Positions 1-9,551 of a stretch of 36,030 bases of DNA are shown piece after piece. The translations under genes were made by a program, and so were the position numbers. Below the pieces are notes generated by a model that ran no database searches, was not told the DNA's origin, and saw nothing but the letters and a program-made list of their open reading frames with translations. The stretch is taken from the NCBI GenBank assembly GCA_002254565.1, contig NJEG01000021.1, positions 1-36,030 on the forward strand, written 5' to 3'. Positions within the stretch are counted from its first letter, which is position 1, and each line of letters begins with the position of its first letter. This stretch comes from Candidatus Altarchaeales archaeon ex4484_2 (lineage in GTDB: Archaea; Altiarchaeota; Altiarchaeia; IMC4; QMZM01).

Positions 1-2
1 AG

Positions 3-117
3 GATAAGAGGGCTGAGGATAAGAGGGCTGAGGAGAAGAAGGCTGAGGAGAAGAAGGCTGAGGAGAAGAAGGCTGAGGAGAAGAAGGCTGAGGAGAAGAA
101 GGCTGAGGAGAAAGAAG
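3..117 (+). repeat. 15-bp tandem repeat (GAGGAGAAGAAGGCT-like) encoding an EEKKA/EDKRA pentapeptide
   Basis: At least 7 consecutive near-identical 15-bp units visible at the start of the window. Confidence 0.9.
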
Positions 118-2063
118 AAGTGTCTCGTAAAAGGGCTGAGGACAAGAAGGCCAGGGTTGAGGAGAAAGAGGCGGTTGTTTCTGTGAAGGAAGGGAAAGTC
201 AAGCAAAAAGAATACAAGATAGGTCTTCTTATGGAGATGGCTCAAGCTGATAAAGAGCTATCCAAACTAGAATCTGAAATGCAAAACCTCAAGAATAAAA
301 AAAAGAAAACCGAGGAAGAGCTTTCCAGCCTAGGGAAAAAGAAAGACAGAGTAAACAAGGAATTAGAGAGCTTGAATAAAAAAGAGCAAGAAATCCTAGA
401 GCAGAAACAGAAAGGATTTGAAGACATAAAAAATCTTAAATCAAAAATCTTGGAAATCAATAAAAGAAAAACCAATCTCCAAACCAAAAAGAATGAGATA
501 GGGGATAAACTAAGCAAGACCGTGGAAACTAGAAAAAACCTTGAAGACAAAATGAAGGGACTGGTGGAGCGGCGTACGGAACTTGGGCATACAATAGATA
601 GCATGAAAAACAAGACCGACTCGCATGAAGAACAGATATCTAATCTTGAGTACCAGATTAAGGCCATTAACGGGGATATACATAATTTGGATAAGCAGGA
701 GCAGGATATAGCTGGGTGGAAGAGGGAGCGGGAGAAGAAGATGGATGAAATCAGGTTCAAGGAGAAAGAGATAAAAGAAAAACAAGATGTGTTAACCAGG
801 GAAAAAGAAAAAATAACCCAAATCATAAACGAATTCTCTGAAAGAAAAAAGAAGCTTAGAGATGATTTTGACGAATTAATGAAGACAAAGAACAATCTAT
901 CATCAGAGTTAGATGAAATAGAAAGCGAACACTCATCACACGAGGAGAAGATATCCCAGCTTGAGAAACAGGTTAAGACCATCAATGAGGATATAGATAA
1001 CCTGGATAAGCAGGAGCAGGATATAGCTGGGTGGAAGAGGGAGCGGGAGAAGAAGGTGGATGAAATCAGGTTCAAGGAGAAAGAGATAAAAGAAAAACAG
1101 GAAATCCTGAACGAGGAGAAAAAGAAATTAACCGATAAAATCAGGGAGTTCACGAAACTGCGGGATGAAATCAAGCTGGAATACACGGGGATAATGGATA
1201 ATAGGCTTGAATTAACCAATAGATTAGAGGAATTTAGAAAAGAAAGCGCATCCTATGACCAGAAGATATCAGAGCTCGAGGATCAGGTTAATATCATCAA
1301 CAAGGAGATAAATAGCTTGGATAAGCAAGAGCAAGATATAGAACAACAGAAAAATGCGAGAGAGAAAGAATTCATGGAACTCAAAGAATCAAAGAAACTG
1401 AAAGAACAAAAAAAGAACGAACTAGAAAGAAAGAAAATAGAAATCGCTGATAAAGTCAATGAATTAATTATTGAGAGAAAAGAGATGGATAAAAAACTGG
1501 AGGTCCTAGCTAAAGAGAAATCCGAGATAGATCTCCTATCAGATAAGGCGGACAGGGATGCTTTAGTGGCAAAAGAAAATACCTTGACGGGTGCTGTTTC
1601 CAGGATTCAGGTAGAAATAGATAAGGCAGCGGAAGAGCTGGCTCCCACTGAAGAAAAACTCAAGAAAATAGATCAGGAAATAGAGTATCTGGATACAATC
1701 GAGAAAGAGAAGGTGAAGCTGAAGGGTGAGAAGGAGAGGGAGATTGAGGAGATCCGGGTGAGGGAGAATGAGATAAGGGAGAGTAAGAAAAACCTTTCTC
1801 TGAGGAAGTCGGAGCTTACTCTTTCATCTGAGTTGGAGCGGATTGATGATGAGCGTTCTTCTTATGAGAAGCAGATATCTGAGTTGGATATGCAATTGGG
1901 GGCTATCAATACTGAGATAAACGGTTTCAACAAGCAGGAGGATGATATAGAAAAGCTGAAGGGTGAGAAGGAGAGGGAGATTGAGGAGATCCGGGTGAGG
2001 GAGAATGAGATGAGAATGTCAAGGCCGAGAAGGATGGCCTTGAGGAACAGTTCAACAAGATGA
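3..2063 (+). CDS. Long coiled-coil (SMC/Rad50-like low-complexity) protein, 5'-partial; frameshifted near 2011
   Basis: Frame is open from nt 3 (DKRAEDKRAEEKKAEEKK...), upstream of the tracked start at 120. K/E-rich heptad-like sequence throughout, with internal ~105-aa repeats. Confidence 0.75.
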   Translation, partial: DKRAEDKRAEEKKAEEKKAEEKKAEEKKAEEKKAEEKEEVSRKRAEDKKARVEEKEAVVSVKEGKVKQKEYKIGLLMEMAQADKELSKLESEMQNLKNKKKKTEEELSSLGKKKDRVNKELESLNKKEQEILEQKQKGFEDIKNLKSKILEINKRKTNLQTKKNEIGDKLSKTVETRKNLEDKMKGLVERRTELGHTIDSMKNKTDSHEEQISNLEYQIKAINGDIHNLDKQEQDIAGWKREREKKMDEIRFKEKEIKEKQDVLTREKEKITQIINEFSERKKKLRDDFDELMKTKNNLSSELDEIESEHSSHEEKISQLEKQVKTINEDIDNLDKQEQDIAGWKREREKKVDEIRFKEKEIKEKQEILNEEKKKLTDKIREFTKLRDEIKLEYTGIMDNRLELTNRLEEFRKESASYDQKISELEDQVNIINKEINSLDKQEQDIEQQKNAREKEFMELKESKKLKEQKKNELERKKIEIADKVNELIIERKEMDKKLEVLAKEKSEIDLLSDKADRDALVAKENTLTGAVSRIQVEIDKAAEELAPTEEKLKKIDQEIEYLDTIEKEKVKLKGEKEREIEEIRVRENEIRESKKNLSLRKSELTLSSELERIDDERSSYEKQISELDMQLGAINTEINGFNKQEDDIEKLKGEKEREIEEIRVRENEMRMSRPRRMALRNSSTR
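691..1350 (+). repeat. ~315-bp periodic in-frame repeat inside the coiled-coil gene
   Basis: The motif ATAAGCAGGAGCAGGATATAGCTGGGTGGAAGAGGGAGCGGGAGAAGAAG starts at ~691 and ~1006. A degenerate copy starts at ~1321 (ATAAGCAAGAGCAAGATATAGAACAACAG). The offsets are 315 bp each. Confidence 0.85.
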
Positions 2064-2434
2064 TGCAGGAAAAAAATGATTGCGTGTCAGAGCTAGAGTA
2101 TCTCGAGAAACAATCAGAGAACATAAACAAAGAAATACCTGAACTGGAGAAGAAGATGATGGAAATCAATGAATCCATCAAAAGTCTACATTTTACCCGA
2201 GAGAGTCTGGAACAGAAAAAAGACCAGAGAAAGAAGGAGCTGGATAATGTCGAGGAGGAAATAAAGGGTATGAAAGAAAAACTAATTAAGGAACAATCTG
2301 AGATTGATGATAAACTAGATGAATTCAATAAAAATAAATCCGATTACAAGAAGAAGCTGGAGAATTTCAAGAAGAACAGGGAGGCGCTGGAATCTGCTCT
2401 GGAAAACCGGTTGATTAAACTAGATAAACTCTGA
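2060..2434 (+). CDS. C-terminal part of the same coiled-coil protein, in a different frame
   Basis: This frame can be read upstream from about 2009 as ...NVKAEKDGLEEQFNKMMQEKNDCVSELEYLEKQ, which continues the coiled coil. It probably belongs to the preceding ORF. Confidence 0.6.
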   Translation: MMQEKNDCVSELEYLEKQSENINKEIPELEKKMMEINESIKSLHFTRESLEQKKDQRKKELDNVEEEIKGMKEKLIKEQSEIDDKLDEFNKNKSDYKKKLENFKKNREALESALENRLIKLDKL

Positions 2435-2445
2435 TTTTTTTTTAT

Positions 2446-2955
2446 ATGAAACCAATCATTGCTGTTATCGGGGGCGAGACTGATGTTTCCGAAGAGTCAC
2501 TTGATATGGCAGAGGAGATAGGCTCTGATATCGCAAGAAACGATTGTATACTTGTATGTGGTGGTAGGGGGGGTATTATGGAGGCGGCATGCAGGGGCGC
2601 CAAGGCAGCTGGCGGTTTAACTGTTGGTATATTACCCTCCTTGGACAAAAGAGAGGCCAATAAATTTGTTGACATACCGTTGTCGACTGGGTTAGGTTAT
2701 GCAAGGAATTCATTGGTCGTTTCCTGCGCTGATGCTGTAATAGCTCTGGAGGGGCGGGTGGGGACACTTTCTGAGATAGGCATGTCTTTATGCAACAACA
2801 GGCCTGTGGTGGTAGTTAAAGGCTCCGGGGGTGTGTCTGATTTCCTGGAATCAGGGAGGGATAAGCTGGAATTCGGTGAGCGGATACATGTAGCTACTCT
2901 GGGAACTGCTGTAGATAAGGTCTTGGATACCATAAAAAAGCTAGATAGGCAGTAA
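2446..2955 (+). CDS. TIGR00725/LOG-like Rossmann-fold protein
   Basis: IAVIGGETDVSEESLDMAEEIGSDIARNDCILVCGGRGGIMEAACRGAKAAGG...TGLGYARNSLVVSCADAVIAL; GGRGGIMEA motif. Confidence 0.85.
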   Translation: MKPIIAVIGGETDVSEESLDMAEEIGSDIARNDCILVCGGRGGIMEAACRGAKAAGGLTVGILPSLDKREANKFVDIPLSTGLGYARNSLVVSCADAVIALEGRVGTLSEIGMSLCNNRPVVVVKGSGGVSDFLESGRDKLEFGERIHVATLGTAVDKVLDTIKKLDRQ

Positions 2956-4167
2956 TGCTATTAACTCATCCTGTATGCTGGTGAATATACTAAACCCTGC
3001 TATGTATGTTCCCAACCCGCTGCCCAGGTTGGCGAAAGCAATCACTAGCAGTATCCTGGTGACGCCGTTTCTCCAGTAGTCTCTCAGGCTGTTTAACTCC
3101 AGAAGGCCGTCGAAGTCCTTAACCTTAGGCTTCCTCATCTTAGCTTCCATCAACCCCGCAAACCAGCCAGCAGCAAGCAATGGATTCAGGGATGTTAGGG
3201 GAGCAGCTACGAATGCGGTCAAGATAGAGAGTGGGTGCGCGAAGGCTATCAAAGCACCTAACGCAGAGAGGCTTCCGTTGATAACAACCCACTTCACCAG
3301 GGACTCAAAAACAAAGGCATCACCCTTCAAAAAGAAACCAGCTGCAACCAAAACCACAACCAATACAGGAACCAGGTAACCCATGTATCTCCAAACAGAC
3401 CTGGATTCAGGGATTTCCTCAAGCTCTCTTAATTCACTTCCCCTGTCTTTTTTTGATTTACTGTGCTCTGACTCTATTATACCCTTTATCCCGTTTATGT
3501 GTCCAGCACCCAAGACCGCCACAATACTCTTGCCTTCAATATCCAACAGCTTGTTAGCTATATATCTATCTCTCTCATCAAGCAGTGTTTTCTTGATGGA
3601 GGGAACCTCCCTGCCAAGCTCTTCAACCATTGATGTGACTATATCCCCCTCATCAAGCTGTTTCATCAACTCATCAGCTGATTCCCGCTCCCCGAACATC
3701 TCCCAAACCATACCATAGAGTAGCTTAAACTTCTCCTTTAGGGATAAGAAGTCAAGGGTTCTCTTTAAACTAATCTTGATGTCTCTATCAACCAAGGCCA
3801 CGTCTATATTCCTTTCTTTAGCTATCTTTATTGACTCAAGCATCTCGGAGCCTGGCTTAATACCCAGTTCATCACCAATGCTCCTCTGGAAGTTAGTTAA
3901 CATCAACTGCATCAGAAACAGATAAGTCTTACCTTCCCTGATTACCTTCTCTATCTCAGTATCATCCCATCTTCTCTGATCCAGTATCGCATCGTGTCTC
4001 TGCTGGCATAACTCAACAGCAACAACATCCGGCTCCACTTCATTAATTGTCTTCCTGACTAAATCAACAGACTCCCTGGACACGTGCGCTGTACCTACCA
4101 GATGGATTACCTCTCCATCAAGCTCTAGCCTGACTACCTGATTCAGCATTTTAGAACATTCATTCAT
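2941..4167 (-). CDS. TraB/PrgY-family membrane protein
   Basis: LVGTAHVSRESVDLVRKTINEVEPDVVAVELCQQRHDAI and VLGAGHINGI motifs, with C-terminal TM helices. Confidence 0.9.
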   Translation of the reverse strand: MNECSKMLNQVVRLELDGEVIHLVGTAHVSRESVDLVRKTINEVEPDVVAVELCQQRHDAILDQRRWDDTEIEKVIREGKTYLFLMQLMLTNFQRSIGDELGIKPGSEMLESIKIAKERNIDVALVDRDIKISLKRTLDFLSLKEKFKLLYGMVWEMFGERESADELMKQLDEGDIVTSMVEELGREVPSIKKTLLDERDRYIANKLLDIEGKSIVAVLGAGHINGIKGIIESEHSKSKKDRGSELRELEEIPESRSVWRYMGYLVPVLVVVLVAAGFFLKGDAFVFESLVKWVVINGSLSALGALIAFAHPLSILTAFVAAPLTSLNPLLAAGWFAGLMEAKMRKPKVKDFDGLLELNSLRDYWRNGVTRILLVIAFANLGSGLGTYIAGFSIFTSIQDELIALLPI

Positions 4168-4198
4168 ATTTATTGCTATTCAGGGATAATATATCGAG

Positions 4199-6199
4199 AT
4201 GAGTTCGTTACTGCATGTTGATGGATACGTGAAAAAATTCAAGCATCTGGTGCAGCTTGAGAGGGAGGAGGAGATGCTCCAGCATGAGAGCGAAATCAAG
4301 TCCATGTCAGGCAGGGAAAGAGAGAGAAAAGGCAGAGCCCTTTTGAACCTTAAGGGTAAAAGAGTCGGCACCGGTTTAGGTGGTAGAATACTTGTGAAAT
4401 TCAGCAAGACCAAAACAGGAGTGAAGCTACCTGACACAGAGATTTCGGTAGGCGACTTGGTGATGCTAAGCCAAAACAATCCCATGAGGCCAGACAACCC
4501 TACCGCAACCGTAACAGAAAAGACCTCCTACTCCCTTACCGTAGCCTTCGAGTCCCCACCCCCTAAATTTCTGCTTAAAGATAATTCCCGGCTGGATTTA
4601 TACGTCAACGACGTTACATTCCAGCGGATGCTTGAGGCTCTTAATGAGGTAGGTGATGCTACTTCCCGGCTTAAGAAGTTGGTGGCTGTCATGCTTGGAT
4701 TCAAGGCTCCGGAGTTCAGGGCAGTAGAGTATCATTACACCAGAAACCAAATGCTTAATAAGTACCAGATGGAGGCTGTTGAGAATGCACTTTCTGCCAA
4801 AGACATCTACTTGATTCACGGGCCTCCTGGTACTGGGAAGACCATCTCCTGCGTGGAGGTAATCCATCAGGCGGTGGAGCGAGGTGATACTGTTCTGGCT
4901 ACAGCAGACTCCAACATCGCAGTAGACAACCTTCTGGAGAAGCTGGTTGATGTGGGAGTCAAGACCGTCCGGGTAGGGCACCCTGCCCGGGTAACACCTC
5001 TGCTGAGGGAACATACCCTGGACAACATGATAGAAAACAATAAACGCTTCAGGGAGGTGCAGCAGCTGAGGGAGAAAGCGTTCGCTTTATTGGATGAACG
5101 CTCCAATCACTCTTTCCCCCAGATGAAGTGGAGGCGGGGGATGAGCGACCAGAAAATAAAGAATATGGCAGATAAAGGAGTCGGCTTCAGGGGCGTTCCA
5201 TCCCAGAAAATCAAGGAGATGGCTAAGTGGATCAAGCTACAGGACAGAATCAACAGCTTTTTCAGTGAAGCCGGGAGAATCGAGGAGGAGATTATGGAGG
5301 AAATATTTGAGGGTGTGGATGTGGTTTGCACCACCAACTCAACCGCCGGCTCGGAGCTATTGCAGGAAATGTTTTTTGATTTGCTGGTGATTGATGAAGC
5401 CACCCAGTCCACGGAGCCCTCCTGCCTGATACCTCTAGTTCACGCGAGGCGGGTAGTTATGGCAGGAGACCACAAGCAGCTGCCTCCAACCATATTAAAT
5501 CAGGAGGCTGAGCGGAAAGGCCTGTCCAAGACCCTGTTCGAGCGTGTTCTGGGGTTGTATGGCAATGAAATCAGGAGTGTCCTGCGGATACAATACCGGA
5601 TGCACAAGGACATAATGGATTTCTCCAACCAGGAATTCTATAACAACAACATTATTGCAGACGACGTAGTTGAATTCCACAGGTTAAGCGATTTAGGCAT
5701 TGAGGAGGAAAGTAATCCTGTTATATATCTTGACACAAGGGGCTTAGACTCAATGGAGAAGACAAGAAGGGGTTCCACCTCCAAGGAGAATCCTCTTGAG
5801 GCCGGGCTTGTTTCCGCGATAGTGGATTTGTTGCTGTGCAAGGGTGTGAAAGCCAAAGACATTGGTATCATCTCACCCTACGACGATCAGGTGGATTTAT
5901 TGCGGAGGAACCTTCTTCCAGATATCAGGGAAGAATTGGAGGTGAAGACAGTGGACGGCTTCCAGGGAAGGGAAAAAGAGGTAATCATCGTTTCATTTGT
6001 GCGCTCCAACCCCCAGGGAGTTATCGGATTCCTCTCCGACCTAAGGCGACTTAATGTTTCCTTGACCCGGGCTAGGAGGAAACTAATCCTTCTAGGAGAC
6101 TCCAAAACCCTGCGTGGACACGAAACCTACAGAAAGCTTATTGATTACCTGAGAGAGAGGGCTTTTGTGTTTTCCTGCATGGAGGAGTTCAGGATATAA
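4199..6199 (+). CDS. UPF1/IGHMBP2 (SMUBP-2)-like SF1 DNA/RNA helicase
   Basis: Walker A IHGPPGTGKT, motif II VIDEATQ, motif III GDHKQLPPT, C-terminal motif VDGFQGREKEVIIVSFVRSN and LNVSLTRARRKLILLGD. Confidence 0.93.
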   Translation: MSSLLHVDGYVKKFKHLVQLEREEEMLQHESEIKSMSGRERERKGRALLNLKGKRVGTGLGGRILVKFSKTKTGVKLPDTEISVGDLVMLSQNNPMRPDNPTATVTEKTSYSLTVAFESPPPKFLLKDNSRLDLYVNDVTFQRMLEALNEVGDATSRLKKLVAVMLGFKAPEFRAVEYHYTRNQMLNKYQMEAVENALSAKDIYLIHGPPGTGKTISCVEVIHQAVERGDTVLATADSNIAVDNLLEKLVDVGVKTVRVGHPARVTPLLREHTLDNMIENNKRFREVQQLREKAFALLDERSNHSFPQMKWRRGMSDQKIKNMADKGVGFRGVPSQKIKEMAKWIKLQDRINSFFSEAGRIEEEIMEEIFEGVDVVCTTNSTAGSELLQEMFFDLLVIDEATQSTEPSCLIPLVHARRVVMAGDHKQLPPTILNQEAERKGLSKTLFERVLGLYGNEIRSVLRIQYRMHKDIMDFSNQEFYNNNIIADDVVEFHRLSDLGIEEESNPVIYLDTRGLDSMEKTRRGSTSKENPLEAGLVSAIVDLLLCKGVKAKDIGIISPYDDQVDLLRRNLLPDIREELEVKTVDGFQGREKEVIIVSFVRSNPQGVIGFLSDLRRLNVSLTRARRKLILLGDSKTLRGHETYRKLIDYLRERAFVFSCMEEFRI

Positions 6200-6212
6200 T
6201 GGCACGGGCAGG

Positions 6213-7313
6213 TTACTTGGTTATTATTATGCTGATGACGTCCCCGTCCTTTAACATGTGATCCAGTCCCTTCTTCTGTCCCGGGTGTTTAGCTGATTTA
6301 CCCCACACTCTAGCATACCTGAAATTTCTCTCAAAGTCCCTGTGTATCTCCCGGCATACGTCCCTTACCCTGGAACCTTTCTTCATAATCAGGGGCTCCT
6401 TAAGGTCTGCTTCCTCACCCTGAGGTTTCATATAAATCCTTATGAGATTCAGCTTCCCGTAGATTTTTTTCTTCAGCTTTCCGAGGTTGGTTCCCTTCTT
6501 CGCTGATACTGGTACAAAATCCCCCGTAAAAGACTCTAAAAGCATCTCGAGTTGTTCACTTCCGAGGGTGTCTATCTTATTCAATGCAATTACTGAGGGA
6601 ATATATGCTCTGTTATCCAGTACGACATCAATTAACTCATCCACGGTAGCGTCTTGGTGGAATATAATCTCCGCTGAATGTATCCCATATGTTGAGAGGA
6701 TTTCCTTAATCAGTTTCTCATCCAGATTCTTCAGTTCTACACTGGATATTATTTTTATGCCGCCCCGGTCTACTTTTTTGATTCGTATGTTTGGTTTTTT
6801 GGTGTCCAGCCTGAGGCCCGCCTCATATAACTCTTTTTTTATTTCCCCTATCTGGTGGGTTTTAGCAACGTCCACCAGAATCAACACCAAATCTGTTGTC
6901 CGCACCATGGAAAGTATTTCCCTACCCCTGCCTCTACCCCGATATGAGCCCTCTATAATCCCTGGCAGGTCGAGTATCTGTATCCTGGCGTTATTATACT
7001 CCATAACCCCGGGTATGGCATCGAGGGTGGTGAACTCGTAGCTTCCTATCCTGGATTTCGCCTGAGTTAATCTGTTAAGAAGGGTTGATTTACCGCTTGA
7101 AGGGAATCCCACAAGCACTATTGACGCATCACCCTCCTTTCTAACACCAAATCCTTCCCCTCCACCCCCACCTGATTTCTTCTTGGTCAGCTGCTCTTTA
7201 AGCTGCGCCAGCTTGGCCTTGAGTTTCCCTATATGATGCTGTGTTGCCTTATTGTAGGGTGTGTTGCTGATTTCCTCCTCTATCCCACTGATTTTTTCCA
7301 TTAAGTCACCCAT
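6213..7313 (-). CDS. DRG/OBG-family GTPase with C-terminal TGS domain
   Basis: VLVGFPSSGKSTLLNRLT, DLPGIIEGSYRGRGRGREIL, NKID; C-terminal TGS-like region. Confidence 0.93.
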   Translation of the reverse strand: MGDLMEKISGIEEEISNTPYNKATQHHIGKLKAKLAQLKEQLTKKKSGGGGGEGFGVRKEGDASIVLVGFPSSGKSTLLNRLTQAKSRIGSYEFTTLDAIPGVMEYNNARIQILDLPGIIEGSYRGRGRGREILSMVRTTDLVLILVDVAKTHQIGEIKKELYEAGLRLDTKKPNIRIKKVDRGGIKIISSVELKNLDEKLIKEILSTYGIHSAEIIFHQDATVDELIDVVLDNRAYIPSVIALNKIDTLGSEQLEMLLESFTGDFVPVSAKKGTNLGKLKKKIYGKLNLIRIYMKPQGEEADLKEPLIMKKGSRVRDVCREIHRDFERNFRYARVWGKSAKHPGQKKGLDHMLKDGDVISIIITK

Positions 7314-7365
7314 CTTATAAACGAAACAGTTTTATTGCACGCGGATACATTACTTATTATATCAG

Positions 7366-7728
7366 TTGAGGTTGAATAATCAAGGAGAGTTTACGAGAAT
7401 GCCTGCAAATGATTTAGATGAAATCAATCTCTCAGATCTCCTATCAGAGGAGAGGACGCTTCTGGCGAAAGAGAGAACAAGCCTGTCTTACATAAGGACG
7501 GGCACTGCGTTGGTGGCTGTGGGCTTAGCTGCCCTGAAGTTTTTCGAGATGAATCCGGTGGTGGTTATCCTAGCCGCTGTCATGGTTGCAATAGGCTTTA
7601 TTATGATAGTATATCATGCAATGTGGGACAGGCGTTACATCCACAGAATCCACTACTTCGAGAAGAAGATACATAATCTCTCCACTCATGAGGAAATCAC
7701 CGACGAGTCACTGAAAAACAACCCTTGA
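7366..7728 (+). CDS. DUF202-like small membrane protein
   Basis: LLSEERTLLAKERTSLSYIRTGTALVAVGLAALKFF, typical of the DUF202 N-terminal region; two TM segments. Confidence 0.75.
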   Translation: MRLNNQGEFTRMPANDLDEINLSDLLSEERTLLAKERTSLSYIRTGTALVAVGLAALKFFEMNPVVVILAAVMVAIGFIMIVYHAMWDRRYIHRIHYFEKKIHNLSTHEEITDESLKNNP

Positions 7729-7733
7729 TTGGT

Positions 7734-8567
7734 TTATTTCTTCCTGATTCTACCCCTGCCTGAGGGAATCAATCTCTGGATATCCTGCAGATTCACCTTA
7801 CTAATCAACTCCTTACAGTCCTTTTTTGCCATGGAGTGGATTTTCTCCCGTATCTCTAAAGCAAGCTCCTTGCTCTTCTTCCTGCCAGATGTTAACTCCA
7901 CAAGATAGTCGGTTCTCTTCTTCACGGCATTAACAGGTCCACCGTAGACTTCAACCTCATCCTTTCCCACCCTGAACCCTACTGCCACACGCAAGGGGGT
8001 GTTCCTATACCATTTTTTCCGCCCATATATCATGAAGGCGCCCTTACCCAGGTATTCCCCAGCGGGAGCGTCCTTGGAAACCTGTCCAGGCCCTACCTCA
8101 TAAACATCCACTGAACCGATGCCCTGACTCCATGCCTTGCTATAGGAGGCGGCCGCCTGAGCTGCCTCCATCCTCGTGGAGTCTGGAACCTCCCCACCCT
8201 CCGGATTTTTTACCACGAAAAAAGGAGCACCATGGACGTGGGAGTGAAACACTAAATCATCTTTCGTTGTGTGTTTCTTAATCAAGCTCTCGTTGGTTGA
8301 TGCGTCCTTACCTCCTACTACAAGCAGGTCGTCGCTGCTATTAAAGAAACGAAATTTCTCAAACCACTTCTTCTCCCTCCTTGGTTTCTTTTTCTCCGGA
8401 ATCCTTTTCTCCACAATTTCATCTCTATTCAGTTCATCAAGCTTCTTTCTGGTCTTCTCAAGAGCCTTCATGGCTCCCATAATCTTTTTTTTAGCCTTCT
8501 TGGATTTCCTGTAGTAGTATTCCGCGTTCTCGGAGACTGATTTATTGGAGTCGATCGTGAACCTCAT
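7734..8567 (-). CDS. NFACT-R (DUF814) domain with part of the coiled coil: stand-alone C-terminal half of RqcH/NEMF
   Basis: SVSENAEYYYRKSKKAKKKIMGAMKALEKTRKKL, then WFEKFRFFNSSDDLLVVGGKDASTNESLIKKHTTKDDLVFHSHVHGAPFFVVKN. Confidence 0.9.
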   Translation of the reverse strand: MRFTIDSNKSVSENAEYYYRKSKKAKKKIMGAMKALEKTRKKLDELNRDEIVEKRIPEKKKPRREKKWFEKFRFFNSSDDLLVVGGKDASTNESLIKKHTTKDDLVFHSHVHGAPFFVVKNPEGGEVPDSTRMEAAQAAASYSKAWSQGIGSVDVYEVGPGQVSKDAPAGEYLGKGAFMIYGRKKWYRNTPLRVAVGFRVGKDEVEVYGGPVNAVKKRTDYLVELTSGRKKSKELALEIREKIHSMAKKDCKELISKVNLQDIQRLIPSGRGRIRKK

Positions 8568-9490
8568 TGTCTGAGCTCCCAGCTGAATTTCTCCTTCACC
8601 ACCTGGTAGACTGCCTCTGGGGGCATGATGCCCAACTCTGTGACCACTATGTCCACCATGCTGGCGTCTGTTATATCAAATGCGGGATTATATACTCCTA
8701 AAATAGAGGGACGGTCTCGCCATACCTCATCAGGGTTTCTCTCCTCTATCTTTACAATCGAGCCCATCATCGACTGGGGTGAGAACTTGATGGACTCAAC
8801 GGCGACGATGAAATCTATGCCGTGTTTTCTCGCGCACAAGGCAACCTGGGAGGTCCCTATCTTGTTGACCACGTCCCCGTCCACGCACACTGTGTCTGCT
8901 CCGACCAGGACCTTATCAACCTTCTTTGTTTCCATGGTAATGCAGGCTGCGGAGTCAACGATTAAGGTAACAGGTATTCCAGCATCAAGCAATTCCCCGG
9001 TTGTTATGTGTCCCTGCATCCTTGGCCTGGTTTCTGTGGCATAAACAGTGAATTTTTTCCCCTTACTGTGGGCTCTCTTGAGAATCTCTATCACCGTATC
9101 AGAGTTGCAGTGCGTCAATAATACGTCATCGTCTCTTATTATATTGGAGCCTATCTCCGCGATCTCGTCCAGCGAGTTCTCCATCTCCTGGATGAACCTG
9201 CCTATGTCATCCAGCAATTGTTTCCTGAATTCTTCATCCCCTAGGTGGGAGTTTTTTTCAGCAAGGTAAAGTATGTAATCAACGGAGTTTGGTAATGAGA
9301 CAGCAGTAGGCCTTGCACTCTTCAACCTCTGCCCAGCATCCTGCAAGGTCTCAATGACCCCTCCTTCTTTAACAAGTTTTTTCATGGATTTAGCTGCTGT
9401 GACGGCGATATTCAGAGCTCCTCTAACCCTCATGGACTTTATGTCATTAACTACTGAGTCAACATCAGATAACACAATCTTTTTGACCAT
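8564..9490 (-). CDS. eIF2B alpha/beta/delta-like family protein; probable ribose-1,5-bisphosphate isomerase (e2b2)
   Basis: DSVVNDIKSMRVRGALNIAVTAAKSM, LTHCNSDTVIEILKRAHSKGKKFTVYATETRPRMQGHITTGELLDAGIPVTLIVDSA. Confidence 0.85.
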   Translation of the reverse strand: MVKKIVLSDVDSVVNDIKSMRVRGALNIAVTAAKSMKKLVKEGGVIETLQDAGQRLKSARPTAVSLPNSVDYILYLAEKNSHLGDEEFRKQLLDDIGRFIQEMENSLDEIAEIGSNIIRDDDVLLTHCNSDTVIEILKRAHSKGKKFTVYATETRPRMQGHITTGELLDAGIPVTLIVDSAACITMETKKVDKVLVGADTVCVDGDVVNKIGTSQVALCARKHGIDFIVAVESIKFSPQSMMGSIVKIEERNPDEVWRDRPSILGVYNPAFDITDASMVDIVVTELGIMPPEAVYQVVKEKFSWELRQ

Positions 9491-9551
9491 ATTTATCTAT
9501 TCAAATACATAAAAATATATCACTGGGGTTCCCGGATATAATACACGGAAA

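Noticed and set aside
3-117. Short tandem array considered as CRISPR
   Set aside because: 15-bp units with no spacers; in-frame coding repeat. No CRISPR-like repeat-spacer pattern seen elsewhere in the window.
242-1219. 325-aa minus-strand ORF rich in S/F/L
   Set aside because: Antisense shadow of the KE-rich coiled-coil gene; composition is the complement of GAA/AAG codons.
8625-9044. Plus-strand ORF of 139 aa
   Set aside because: Antisense to the e2b2-like gene; no motif.
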